From JAVBRD01 sp031548365 (GTDB lineage: Bacteria > Bacillota > Clostridia > Christensenellales > UBA1750), in the NCBI GenBank assembly GCA_031548365.1, contig JAVBRD010000024.1, positions 1 through 18,009 of the forward strand: a stretch of DNA of 18,009 bases, in the 5' to 3' direction. Within the stretch, counting starts at the first letter, position 1. Every line of letters starts with the position of its first letter. This document shows, piece by piece, positions 1 through 6,797 of the stretch. Below the pieces are notes generated by a model, which had not been told where the DNA came from, made no database searches, and saw only the letters and a list, made by a program, of their open reading frames with translations. A program made the translations under genes and the position numbers.

Positions 1-142
1 CGAGATGGTCATGCCCGGCGACAACGTTGAGATGGAGATCAAGCTGATCACGCCGATCGCGATGGAGCAGGGACTGCGTCTGGCCATCCGTGAAGGCGGC
101 CGCACGGTCGGCGCCGGAACGGTTACCACGGTCATCGAATAG
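1..142 (+). CDS. tuf: Elongation factor Tu, C-terminal end (partial)
   Basis: Only the last 46 codons are present; the reading frame begins at base 2 and ends with TAG at 140-142. The translation contains MPGDNVEMEIKLITPIA and then LAIREGGRTVGAGTVT, the ending of domain 3 of bacterial EF-Tu. EF-Tu is the GTPase that carries aminoacyl-tRNA to the ribosome; domain 3 contacts the tRNA and EF-Ts. The G domain lies outside the window to the left. A strong hairpin follows 16 bases after the stop, so tuf ends its own transcript here. The recognition rests on a very conserved tail and is close to certain. Confidence 0.96.
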   Translation, partial: EMVMPGDNVEMEIKLITPIAMEQGLRLAIREGGRTVGAGTVTTVIE

Positions 143-158
143 GATAAATCGACATCGG

Positions 159-190
159 AGCGGGATGCGCGTGCGCATCCCGCTTGTAGT
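159..190 (+). terminator. Rho-independent terminator of tuf
   Basis: A perfect 12-bp inverted repeat, AGCGGGATGCGC (159-170) against GCGCATCCCGCT (173-184), is followed by TGTAGTTT. The T-tract is interrupted, so termination may be partial, but the stem is long and GC-rich and sits directly after the tuf stop codon. Confidence 0.75.
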
Positions 191-210
191 TTACAGCTAG
201 GGGGGGCGGC

Positions 211-948
211 ATGGGCGGACAGCCATACTATTTCGCGTACGAAGAGCGGTACCGGAAAGTGTTTGCGGCGGGTATTGAGCGATGGGGTCATTCGCCGGAC
301 GATAAGGAGCTTGTCCTCGGATTGACCGCGTGGGTGGATGAAAACGGTTTGCGCGGGAAAAAAGTGATCGAGTTCGCTTGCGGCGAGGGCGCGAGTGGAG
401 AAATACTCTCCAGACTTGGCTGCGTGTATCACGGCATCGACATTTCACCGTTGGCGGTCGAAAGGACGCGCGCCGCGCTGATCGGGTATTCGAACGCCTC
501 TGCCCAACGCCTAGACATGGTCCGTGAGCAGGTGAGCGGTGTGTACGACGCGGCGCTGGATGTCATGGGATTTCATATGCTCATTCTGGACGAGGACCGC
601 AGAAGATACTTACAAAACGCGTTTGATTGCATAAAGCCGGGCGCGCCTATGCTGTTTTTTAGGGAAGGGCACAGAGCCGAGGAACCGGAAATCGAGGTTA
701 CATCCATGGAGCAATGGTTAGCGGTGACGGGCGACGATTACCAAACGCCGCACAAGCGCACGGGAATGAACGGTTTGAAGGAAGTGGAGGTCATGTTACC
801 GCTCGTGCCTGGACGCAGCAGAACCAAGGGAGGTTATCAGTTTGAGATGCGCCTGATTGGATTTGAGATTGAACAAATCATCGATATGGATACCAACCGG
901 CAATGCCCGCACTCGGTCTCCATTTACGCCCGAAAGCCCGCATTGTAG
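211..948 (+). CDS. Class I SAM-dependent methyltransferase
   Basis: This 245-residue protein has the Rossmann-type methyltransferase layout. Motif I is VIEFACGEGASG at residues 52-63 (the glycine-rich SAM loop). An acidic end of strand 2, GIDIS, lies at 75-79 and binds the ribose. A hydrophobic strand with an aspartate (MLILDED) follows near residue 125, then the usual post-motif stretch CIKPGAPMLFF. No signal peptide or membrane segment is visible, so it should be cytoplasmic. The ATG at 211 follows the purine-rich run AGGGGGGGCGG. The gene stands alone between the tuf terminator and a bidirectional terminator; no separate promoter is clear, so it may depend on read-through from tuf. The substrate cannot be deduced: such stand-alone enzymes act on small molecules, proteins or RNA. 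Confidence 0.88.
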   Translation: MGGQPYYFAYEERYRKVFAAGIERWGHSPDDKELVLGLTAWVDENGLRGKKVIEFACGEGASGEILSRLGCVYHGIDISPLAVERTRAALIGYSNASAQRLDMVREQVSGVYDAALDVMGFHMLILDEDRRRYLQNAFDCIKPGAPMLFFREGHRAEEPEIEVTSMEQWLAVTGDDYQTPHKRTGMNGLKEVEVMLPLVPGRSRTKGGYQFEMRLIGFEIEQIIDMDTNRQCPHSVSIYARKPAL

Positions 949-950
949 TG

Positions 951-990
951 AAAAGCCCGACGCGATCATACGCGGCGGGCTTGTTATGTC
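951..990. terminator. Bidirectional terminator between convergent genes
   Basis: The stem is AAGCCCG (953-959) with CGGGCTT (976-982), extended by CGCG (961-964) with CGCG (971-974) around a six-base loop. The plus side is followed by TTGTTATGT and the minus side by TTTTCAC. It lies in the 49-base gap between the methyltransferase stop and the stop of the minus-strand dehydrogenase, so it can serve both. Confidence 0.75.
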
Positions 991-997
991 TGCGTGT

Positions 998-2008
998 TTA
1001 CGCCATAGTGGCGAGCATGTCGAGTGTGACCTCGCACTCAAAGGGTAACCCGTCGCGGTAACGGCGGTACTGGTCAATGACGCAGTCCGAAAGCATGAGC
1101 ACCTCGTTCTTCGCTGTCCCGGCGATGTGCGGAAAGACAAACACATTGGGCATGGATAAAAACGGATGGCTGGATTCGAGGGGTTCGGGGTGCGTGACGT
1201 CCAAATACGCGGAACGCAGCGGTTGTTCAGTCAGCGCGCGCACAAGATCAGCCTCGACCACTTGCGCGCCGCGGCCTGTGTTGATGAACGCCGCTGTTTC
1301 ACCCATTTTCGAGAACAGAGCATAGTCGAGCATGCCCACGGTCTGCTCGTTATTAGCCAAATGGTTTGAAATGGTCTGGCAGCTTGAGAAGACTTCCTCA
1401 AGCGAGTATGTTCGGTCAATGCCGAGCGCGTTCATGCGCTCCTTGGTCAGGAAGGGATCATAGACCATGAGCTTTGCGCGATACGGGGCCAGCATCCTGA
1501 CAACCAGGCTGCCGATCGCGCCCGCGCCCAAAATGCCCACGGTGGTGTCGTATGTACCGGGATATACGTCGGTCAGCAGCTGCTTGGCCGCGTGGTAACC
1601 CTTGCTTTTGTAGGCGCTGACGAGGCTGAGCGATGCTTTGTTGGCGAACGTGATCGCGGCAACCGTGAATTCGGCTACGGGAACTGACATCGCGCGCCAA
1701 GCGCTCACCACGCGCACGCCAAGCTCCATGAAGGGACGCGCGAAATACTGCACTGATCCCGCCGCGTAAAAAACAACTCTTAGGTTCGGAAAAAACTCGG
1801 CAATCTGCTCCTTTGAGAAAGGCACCATGTCCCACGTGCAGAAAATGAACTCAACGCCCGCGAGGTTAGCTTTGTGCGAGGCAACGTTTTCCCCGTTGAT
1901 GATCTCAGGCACCATGTCGATTTCAGCGCATACCGTCTGATAGCGTCCCGCGCCGAATGTGTATTCCAAACGGCCGCCCTTTTTGCAGACGAAACATCCT
2001 TTGTACAT
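998..2008 (-). CDS. D-isomer-specific 2-hydroxyacid dehydrogenase family protein
   Basis: This is an NAD(P)-dependent oxidoreductase of the family that interconverts 2-oxoacids and D-2-hydroxyacids (phosphoglycerate, glycerate, lactate and similar). With the start used here it has 336 residues, normal for the family. The nucleotide-binding loop GILGAGAIG is at residues 158-166. The catalytic set is visible: Arg in NTGRG (about 246), Glu in THPEPL (about 275) and His in FPHIAGT (about 294). The first in-frame ATG (2017) touches the SD GGAGG, while the ATG at 2008 lies nine bases behind it, so 2008 is preferred. The gene follows rex by 19 bases and is probably co-transcribed with it, which fits an NADH-linked enzyme under redox control. 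The N-terminal substrate domain is divergent, so the substrate is not predictable. Confidence 0.88.
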   Translation of the reverse strand: MYKGCFVCKKGGRLEYTFGAGRYQTVCAEIDMVPEIINGENVASHKANLAGVEFIFCTWDMVPFSKEQIAEFFPNLRVVFYAAGSVQYFARPFMELGVRVVSAWRAMSVPVAEFTVAAITFANKASLSLVSAYKSKGYHAAKQLLTDVYPGTYDTTVGILGAGAIGSLVVRMLAPYRAKLMVYDPFLTKERMNALGIDRTYSLEEVFSSCQTISNHLANNEQTVGMLDYALFSKMGETAAFINTGRGAQVVEADLVRALTEQPLRSAYLDVTHPEPLESSHPFLSMPNVFVFPHIAGTAKNEVLMLSDCVIDQYRRYRDGLPFECEVTLDMLATMA

Positions 2009-2027
2009 GGTTTTCATCCTCCGTTAC

Positions 2028-2660
2028 TCACCCATTCTTTGAGTGGCTCAGGTGATAGAGCAGTACGAGTAGGCTGTCGGAGAGGTGTACGTTGACGACT
2101 GATACGCTCTCGCCGACCTGAAGATCAATGGGTGCGAAGTTCCACATTGCGCGTATTCCGGCGCGCGCGAGCCGTTCCGCGGTTTCTTGCGCCGCAGCCG
2201 CTGGCACGGCGATGATGCCGATGTCAATCTTGTGCTCGGTAACGTACCCCTCCAGCTCGGAAATGCCGCGTATGGGAACACCTTCCATTTCGTGCCCGAC
2301 GAGTGACGCGTCTGTATCAAAGGCAGCGACTACGCGAAGACCAAGATCGCGAAAATACGGGTACTTGGCGATGGCCTGTCCGATATGGCCCGCGCCCACG
2401 AGCACCATGTCAAAACAGCGCGTCATGCCCAAAATCTCACCGATTTTCGTTCGCAGTTCCTTGACATTGTAGCCGTAACCCTGTTGACCAAAGCCGCCGA
2501 AACAGTTGATGTCCTGACGGATTTGCGATGCGGTCAAGCCCATCAGCTCCGCGAGCTCATGGGAGGAAATGCGAACGACGCCCTGTTCTTCAAGTGATAT
2601 CAGGTAACGGTAATAGCTTGGCAGACGACGGATCACGGCGTCGGAAACGGTTTTTTTCAA
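2028..2660 (-). CDS. rex: Redox-sensing transcriptional repressor Rex
   Basis: Rex binds operator DNA when NADH is low and leaves it when the NADH/NAD+ ratio rises, controlling fermentation and respiration genes. The protein begins MKKTVSDAVIRRLPSYYRYL, the hallmark start of Rex, followed by a winged helix-turn-helix (residues about 1-60) with SQIRQD in the recognition region and GGFGQQGYGY. The Rossmann domain has VGAGHIG at 88-94, then AAFDTD and the C-terminal swapped helix. The length of 210 residues is typical. The start is TTG (2658-2660), with the SD GGGGGGAT eight bases upstream; a longer open frame reaches far into the gltX leader but has no Rex-like sequence there. It is the first gene of a two-gene unit with the dehydrogenase and may repress itself (see the inverted repeat in its promoter). 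Confidence 0.95.
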   Translation of the reverse strand: MKKTVSDAVIRRLPSYYRYLISLEEQGVVRISSHELAELMGLTASQIRQDINCFGGFGQQGYGYNVKELRTKIGEILGMTRCFDMVLVGAGHIGQAIAKYPYFRDLGLRVVAAFDTDASLVGHEMEGVPIRGISELEGYVTEHKIDIGIIAVPAAAAQETAERLARAGIRAMWNFAPIDLQVGESVSVVNVHLSDSLLVLLYHLSHSKNG

Positions 2661-2699
2661 ACAGAATATCCCCCCGTGGATGATGCGGTCATGACCAAC

Positions 2700-2729
2700 A
2701 GTATAACACCCTTGCGGAGCCCGACGCAA
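2700..2729 (-). promoter_or_regulatory. Probable rex promoter
   Basis: On the minus strand, TTGCGT (2729-2724) is separated by 18 bases from TATACT (2705-2700). The -10 matches TATAAT at five of six positions and the -35 starts with TTG. The start of transcription would fall near 2693, leaving a leader of about 33 bases before the TTG start of rex. Confidence 0.6.
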
Positions 2730-2732
2730 GGG
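2709..2732. promoter_or_regulatory. Inverted repeat over the rex -35, candidate operator
   Basis: CCCTTGCG (2709-2716) and CGCAAGGG (2725-2732) form an exact 8-bp inverted repeat with an 8-base spacer. The inner 18 bp (2712-2729) read TTGCG-N8-CGCAA. Known Rex sites are 18-bp palindromes with TTG and CAA ends, so the geometry fits, though the AT-rich inner half-sites of the usual Rex box are missing. There is no T-tract on either side, so it is not a terminator. Rex autoregulation is an inference. Confidence 0.45.
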
Positions 2733-2761
2733 GCGGCGCAAAACGCGGAACGCGGCGGGGC

Positions 2762-2790
2762 TTGACACGAGGTCACGGGTCGTGTAAGAT
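2762..2790 (+). promoter_or_regulatory. Promoter of the gltX T-box transcript
   Basis: A consensus -35 TTGACA (2762-2767) is followed after exactly 17 bases by TAAGAT (2785-2790). The predicted transcription start near 2797 leaves an untranslated leader of about 275 bases, which is the T-box. Confidence 0.85.
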
Positions 2791-2796
2791 ACGGTA

Positions 2797-3052
2797 AAAC
2801 ATATCATTTGGCAATGAAGGCAAAGAGTAGGCCAAGCGTTGACTTGAAAGAGAGCCTGGTAAGGTGAAAGCGGGCAGTCGCGCCCCGAAAGAGATGCCCG
2901 AGCACGGAGCGAAACCATAAGCTTCCGCAGCCCAGCGATAGAGGGGAAGGCGTTGTTTGACGCCGAAAAGCAGGGCCGCAAATTGCGGCCAAGACAGGTG
3001 GTACCGCGAAAGTGAACCTTTCGTCCTCTCATGGACGGAAGGTTTTTGTTTT
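2797..3052 (+). promoter_or_regulatory. T-box riboswitch leader of gltX
   Basis: The leader has T-box landmarks in order. An AGTA element (2826-2829) and AGAGAGC followed by GGTGAAAGC (2850-2871) belong to the distal half of stem I. A GC-rich stem follows, with two perfect hairpins: GGCG..CGCC (2949-2964) and GGCCGC..GCGGCC (2974-2990). The core T-box AGGTGGTACCGCG (2996-3008) carries the UGGU that pairs with the uncharged tRNA acceptor end. A terminator competes with the antiterminator. When charged tRNA-Glu is scarce, the tRNA stabilises the antiterminator and gltX is read. The return side of stem I has GAA (2887-2889) and GAG (2891-2893), both Glu codons; which one is the specifier I cannot settle by eye. 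Confidence 0.92.
3015..3051 (+). terminator. Regulated intrinsic terminator of the T-box
   Basis: AACCTTTCGTCC (3015-3026) pairs with GGACGGAAGGTT (3033-3044) with one G-U pair, and runs into TTTTTGTTTT. The 5' arm AACCTT can instead pair with the AGGT of the T-box core to form the antiterminator. The gltX ribosome binding site begins only a few bases later. Confidence 0.92.
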
Positions 3053-3071
3053 GGTAAAAGGAGGAATGACG

Positions 3072-4718
3072 ATGGACAGCGCAAAGTCTATGGCGGACGT
3101 GTTGTTCCCGCAAAAGATGGCTGGCGTAGATGAGATCATGCGGAGGTATCCACGCAGGCCGCTTGGGGAGGGGGCTATGGTCACACGCCTCGCGCCCAGT
3201 CCAACGGGAGAGCTTCACATTGGGACACTGTACGCGGCGTTCATTTCCTATCGGCTAGCCGGACAGTCGGGCGGTGTATTCTACGTCCGTCTTGACGATA
3301 CTGATGGGAAGCGCGAGGTCAAAGGCTCAGGCACCCGCATCTGTGCGCAAATGCGGTATATGGGCATCGCGTATACAGAAGGGTATGCCGGCGGCGCGAA
3401 CGAGATTGGCACGTACGGCCCCTATGTGCAGTCCGCGCGTGCGGGGATCTACCGCGCTTTTGCCCGAACACTTGTTGTACGCGGACTAGCTTACCCTTGC
3501 TTTTGCACGCCGGAGGAGCTGGACACGCTGCGTTCCCGGCAGCGCTCCGAGGGCGCTGACATCGGATACCACGGTGAGTGGGCGGTTCATCGCGACATCA
3601 GCGCCCATGATGCGGAGAGGGAGATCGCGGCGGGCAGGCCGTATGTCATCCGCTTAAGATCGCCCGGGCAGCGCGGACGCAAGGTGGCGTTTGACGACCT
3701 GTTCAAAGGGCGTGTGGAGATGCCGGAGAACACCCACGACATCATCATCATCAAGTCAGATGGTTTGCCGACTTATCACTTTGCGCACGCCGTGGACGAC
3801 GCGCTCATGCACACCACTCATGTTCTGCGCGGGGATGAGTGGCTCTCGTCGTATCCGGTGCACCGTCAGCTGTTCGAGGCGCTTGGGCACTCGCAGCCCG
3901 TGTACGGTCACCTCGCGACCATCATGAAAAAAGAGGGCGCGTCTAAGCGCAAATACTCCAAGCGCAAGGATGCGGATGGGCACGTCTCGTACCACATCCA
4001 TCAGGGTGTTCCACCCGCCGCGATGCGCGAGTACTACATGCACTTGATGAATTCGGGATACGAAGACTGGCGGAGCGCGCACCCGTTCGCTCCGCTGGAA
4101 GATTATTGCATTCGCCTGGATGGGTTCTCCGCGAGCGGCGCGGTTTTTGATTATGACAAGCTCACGCGCATATCCAGAGACATGATCGCTCAAATGACGG
4201 CGGACGATGCCCTGGATGCGCTCATGACGTGGGCGAAGATAGAAGATCCTCTCCTTTTCGCCTTGCTGGCTGGCGATCCTTTGTACGCGCGCGGCGTGCT
4301 CTCCATTGGCAGGGGCATAAAAAACCCGCGCAAGGACATCGGTAAATGGTCCGACGTGCGCGCGCGGCTCGGGTACTTCTGGGATGAGCTTTTTGCGGGC
4401 GGTGGGGCAGAGGCTGGCGCGCACGCGGCAGAGCATCCGTTTGTCCTGAAATACGCCCAAACGCTCGACCTCGGAAACGAAAAGCAGGAGTGGTACGAAG
4501 GGCTAAAACGATCTGCGCAGGAAATGGGGTATACAGCAGACAAAAAGGCGTTTGCGGCCGATCCCACGCGCTACGCGGGCACGCTTGGCGACGCTGCGGC
4601 GCTTGTTCGGCTCGCGCTCACCGGCCAGGAGGATTCGCCCGATCTGTATGACGTGATGCGGGTGATGGGTGCGGAGCGGGTTGCGCGGCGGCTCAGCGCT
4701 CAGTCTGCTCGGTCATGA
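3072..4718 (+). CDS. gltX: Glutamate--tRNA ligase
   Basis: A class I aminoacyl-tRNA synthetase that charges tRNA-Glu (in some relatives also tRNA-Gln) with glutamate. The signature LAPSPTGELHIGT occurs at residues 40-52; HIGT stands for the HIGH ATP-binding motif. The second signature is the divergent KYSKRKD near residue 295, in place of KMSKS. FHAVDD-type GluRS context is present as YHFAHAVDDALM. Only one half of the zinc-binding cysteine pattern (CFC in YPCFCTPEE) is seen. The protein has 548 residues, longer than the usual 460-490, with an extended N-terminus of some 35 residues before the catalytic core. The ATG at 3072 lies seven bases after AAAGGAGG; the in-frame ATG at 3066 is too close to that SD. 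Control is by the T-box. Its 3' end overlaps the converging VOC gene by 26 bp. Confidence 0.93.
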   Translation: MDSAKSMADVLFPQKMAGVDEIMRRYPRRPLGEGAMVTRLAPSPTGELHIGTLYAAFISYRLAGQSGGVFYVRLDDTDGKREVKGSGTRICAQMRYMGIAYTEGYAGGANEIGTYGPYVQSARAGIYRAFARTLVVRGLAYPCFCTPEELDTLRSRQRSEGADIGYHGEWAVHRDISAHDAEREIAAGRPYVIRLRSPGQRGRKVAFDDLFKGRVEMPENTHDIIIIKSDGLPTYHFAHAVDDALMHTTHVLRGDEWLSSYPVHRQLFEALGHSQPVYGHLATIMKKEGASKRKYSKRKDADGHVSYHIHQGVPPAAMREYYMHLMNSGYEDWRSAHPFAPLEDYCIRLDGFSASGAVFDYDKLTRISRDMIAQMTADDALDALMTWAKIEDPLLFALLAGDPLYARGVLSIGRGIKNPRKDIGKWSDVRARLGYFWDELFAGGGAEAGAHAAEHPFVLKYAQTLDLGNEKQEWYEGLKRSAQEMGYTADKKAFAADPTRYAGTLGDAAALVRLALTGQEDSPDLYDVMRVMGAERVARRLSAQSARS

Positions 4719-5115
4719 GGCCCCAGCGAACGCCGAAGCGGTCGATCAAAGAAACCATGCACGAGGAGTAAGTCGTACTTTGCATGGGGTAGACGATGGT
4801 GCAACCCTTCGAAAGCGCGTCGTACGCACGCCTGACATCATCCGCAGAGTCAAATGTGAGCGTGAGAAAACAGGCCTTGGTGTTTGCCGCAATCGGCTGG
4901 GGGTTGTCGCCCATCATGACGCGCTGGCCGCCGATCACGATTTCCGCGTGATACACATAGTGTTCTTTCCCTGCGATCGGTTCGTTCCAGTCGCGCTCAT
5001 CGCGATCACCGTAATGAAGCAGACACTGGATCTCAGCGCCGAATGCCCCCTGATAAAGGTTTATGGCCTGCTCGCAGCAGCCATTGAAGTGAATCGTGGG
5101 CGTGACGGCGATCAA
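4693..5115 (-). CDS. VOC (glyoxalase/PhnB-like) fold protein
   Basis: A 140-residue protein of the vicinal-oxygen-chelate superfamily, PhnB-like branch. It starts IAVTPTIHFNGCCEQAINLY followed by AFGAEI, the usual first beta-alpha unit with an FNG motif. It continues with HAEIVIGGQRVMMGDNP and ends with DRFGVRWGLM, all characteristic of PhnB-like proteins. Many members have no known reaction, so only the fold is claimed. The start is TTG (5113-5115), about seven bases after GGGGAGG, overlapping the TGA of the upstream membrane protein (TTGA overlap). It is the last gene of the polyamine operon and its 3' end overlaps gltX. Function in polyamine metabolism is unproven. Confidence 0.85.
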   Translation of the reverse strand: MIAVTPTIHFNGCCEQAINLYQGAFGAEIQCLLHYGDRDERDWNEPIAGKEHYVYHAEIVIGGQRVMMGDNPQPIAANTKACFLTLTFDSADDVRRAYDALSKGCTIVYPMQSTTYSSCMVSLIDRFGVRWGLMTEQTER

Positions 5116-5489
5116 ATCGAGCCCTCCCCGCGGTTGTCCTGGTTGCCTTTGTCCTTTTCACGAACCTTGATTACGGCGCAAACGTGCCACGCGTAGTACG
5201 TGGCGAACAGCGCACCCAGAGCCGCGATGACAACCCCGGCAGCCCCGCTCCCCGGCCTTGTGGCGAAAGTGTATCCACCGAGAACGGCCATGATAAGCGC
5301 GAGCGCGCCGCGAACGATGTCTGGCAGGATGGTTTGCGGCGCCTCCGGAGCCGGGGAAGCGGCTTTTTCTGTGTCGCCAGAAAGCACTTTGCGCCTGATG
5401 GTGACCGCCACCGCGATGAGTAGAAACGCGCCGCCGATGATGAACGGCGCGTAAGGGCTGGACAAAAGATTGTCGCTCAGTGAAAACAC
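5112..5489 (-). CDS. Small three-helix membrane protein, unknown function
   Basis: I do not recognise a family. The 125-residue protein has three likely membrane helices: residues 13-31 (FIIGGAFLLIAVAVT), 57-76 (IVRGALALIMAVLGGY) and 82-107 (AAGVVIAALGALFATYYAW). An alanine/proline-rich loop after the first helix and a charged, hydrophilic tail (KVREKDKGNQDN) complete it. The start is GTG one base after the stop of the GNAT gene, with GAGG just upstream; because that SD sits very close, a slightly downstream start is possible. It overlaps the VOC gene by four bases. Position in the polyamine operon suggests but does not show a related role. Confidence 0.75.
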   Translation of the reverse strand: MFSLSDNLLSSPYAPFIIGGAFLLIAVAVTIRRKVLSGDTEKAASPAPEAPQTILPDIVRGALALIMAVLGGYTFATRPGSGAAGVVIAALGALFATYYAWHVCAVIKVREKDKGNQDNRGEGSI

Positions 5490-5490
5490 C

Positions 5491-5955
5491 TCACAAACGC
5501 AGTATGAACCCCGTCTTGTCGTACCGGCTGTAGCCGCAGCGTTCGTAAAAAGAAAGTGTACTCTCGCGTTTCGATCCCGTCATGAGCATGATTTTATAGC
5601 AGCCGTTTTCACGCGCGATATCGGCCGCGCGCGCCATGAGCGCGGTCGCGTATCCCTTGCCGCGATGGCCGGCGTGCGTGACGACGTTCTCAATCAGCGC
5701 ATAGGGCCGTAGGTTATGCGTCAGGTTCTGTACCACGACGAGCGTTACCGAGGAGACGGCTTGTCCGCCGGTTTCGCCGATGAGGATGTGGTATCCGGGT
5801 GTTCGGGTGAGCGAGGCGAGCTGTTTCTCCCAAACGGAAGCCTCTTGCGGTTCGCGGGGCGGGGTTTTCGTCAAATGCTCAAGGTAAAGCACCATCAGCG
5901 TCGGAGCGTCGCCCTGACGCGCGTTTCGGATGGTCAGCGAGCCCGGCTGTATCAT
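5491..5955 (-). CDS. GNAT family N-acetyltransferase
   Basis: A 154-residue acetyl-CoA-dependent acetyltransferase. The acetyl-CoA pyrophosphate loop (motif A) is RGKGYATAL at residues 98-106, preceded by the strand YALIENVVTH and followed by the helix LMARAADIARENGC. Motif B appears as SFYERCGY at 136-142. The ATG at 5955 overlaps the TGA of speB (ATGA), so translation is probably coupled; a longer frame upstream exists but lies inside speB. The acceptor substrate is not deducible from sequence. Its tight coupling to agmatinase makes a polyamine or agmatine acetyltransferase a reasonable guess, but many GNATs act on unrelated amines or proteins. Confidence 0.88.
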   Translation of the reverse strand: MIQPGSLTIRNARQGDAPTLMVLYLEHLTKTPPREPQEASVWEKQLASLTRTPGYHILIGETGGQAVSSVTLVVVQNLTHNLRPYALIENVVTHAGHRGKGYATALMARAADIARENGCYKIMLMTGSKRESTLSFYERCGYSRYDKTGFILRL

Positions 5956-6797
5956 GCGATCATCAGCAGCAATTCGCGCAAAAGCTTGCACGCAACCGCC
6001 GTGGATACCCCGCTTGGATCAAGCGCGGGGGAGAGTTCACACAGGTCGAGTCCCACGATGTTGAGGTCTGAAAGGCTCGTCAAAGCGCGCAGGAGCTCGT
6101 TGAAACTTGCGCCGCCCGCCTCGGGGGTACCCGTACCCGGTAAAACGGAAGGATCGAGCACGTCGAGGTCGACGGACAGATAAACAGGCGCACCCTTCAG
6201 CGCGATCGCGGTTTGCGATATGTTCGCCAGCGTATATTTCTCGGTCGCGACGTGCTTCCGCGCCCACTGAAATTCCTCGCGCGTGCCCGAGCGAATACCG
6301 AACTGATGGATGCGCGCGACACCGTCAAGCTCATGGCAGCGGCGCATGACACACGCGTGAGAGAGTTGCTCTCCGAGGTAATCCTCGCGCAGGTCGGCAT
6401 GCGCGTCAAAGTGCAGGATGTTGAGGCCGGGATGCAGCCGCGTCAGCGCGCGCACAGCGCCCAATGTGACCAAGTGTTCCCCGCCCAGCATGCAGGGTAT
6501 CTTGCCATCCGAAGCGGCACGACCCGCGAACGCCTCGATCACATGAAGCGCGCGGGCGGGGTTTCCGAAAGGCAGCTCAAGATCGCCCCGATCAAAAACC
6601 GCGGTGTCCTCCAAATCCTTGTCCTGATAGGGGCTGTACGTTTCGATACCAAAGGATTCGCTCCGCATCGCGGAAGGGCCGAAGCGCGCGCCCGGACGAA
6701 AGGATGTGGTTCCATCGAAAGGCGCGCCAAACAGGACGATCTTCGCGTCCGCGTAGCTCGCGTCACACCCGATGAACACACTCGCCTGATTAGTCAT
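5952..6797 (-). CDS. speB: Agmatinase (ureohydrolase family)
   Basis: Hydrolyses agmatine to putrescine and urea, the second step from arginine to putrescine. The 281-residue protein has the binuclear Mn(II) ligands of the arginase/agmatinase family: His in LGGEHLVTLG (108), DAHADLR (131, 133, 135) and SVDLDVLDPS (210, 212). GAPFDGTTSFRPGARFGP near the N-terminus is typical of agmatinases rather than arginases. The ATG at 6797 lies inside the end of speE (8-bp overlap, different frame) with no good SD, so translation coupling with speE is likely; a longer frame further upstream has no family sequence. Formiminoglutamase or proclavaminate hydrolase would be alternatives, but the neighbours speD, speA and speE make agmatinase by far the best reading. 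Confidence 0.93.
   Translation of the reverse strand: MTNQASVFIGCDASYADAKIVLFGAPFDGTTSFRPGARFGPSAMRSESFGIETYSPYQDKDLEDTAVFDRGDLELPFGNPARALHVIEAFAGRAASDGKIPCMLGGEHLVTLGAVRALTRLHPGLNILHFDAHADLREDYLGEQLSHACVMRRCHELDGVARIHQFGIRSGTREEFQWARKHVATEKYTLANISQTAIALKGAPVYLSVDLDVLDPSVLPGTGTPEAGGASFNELLRALTSLSDLNIVGLDLCELSPALDPSGVSTAVACKLLRELLLMIA

Noticed and set aside
2974..2990. Perfect hairpin GGCCGC..GCGGCC as a separate terminator
   Set aside because: No T-tract follows; it is an internal stem of the T-box leader just before the core motif.
2661..3218. N-terminal extension of rex by 186 codons
   Set aside because: It would run through the gltX promoter and T-box on the opposite strand and through the rex promoter itself; the Rex family starts at the TTG chosen.
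3756..4460. Minus-strand frame opposite gltX
   Set aside because: gltX carries all family motifs in the other frame; this one has no start signal or recognisable domain.
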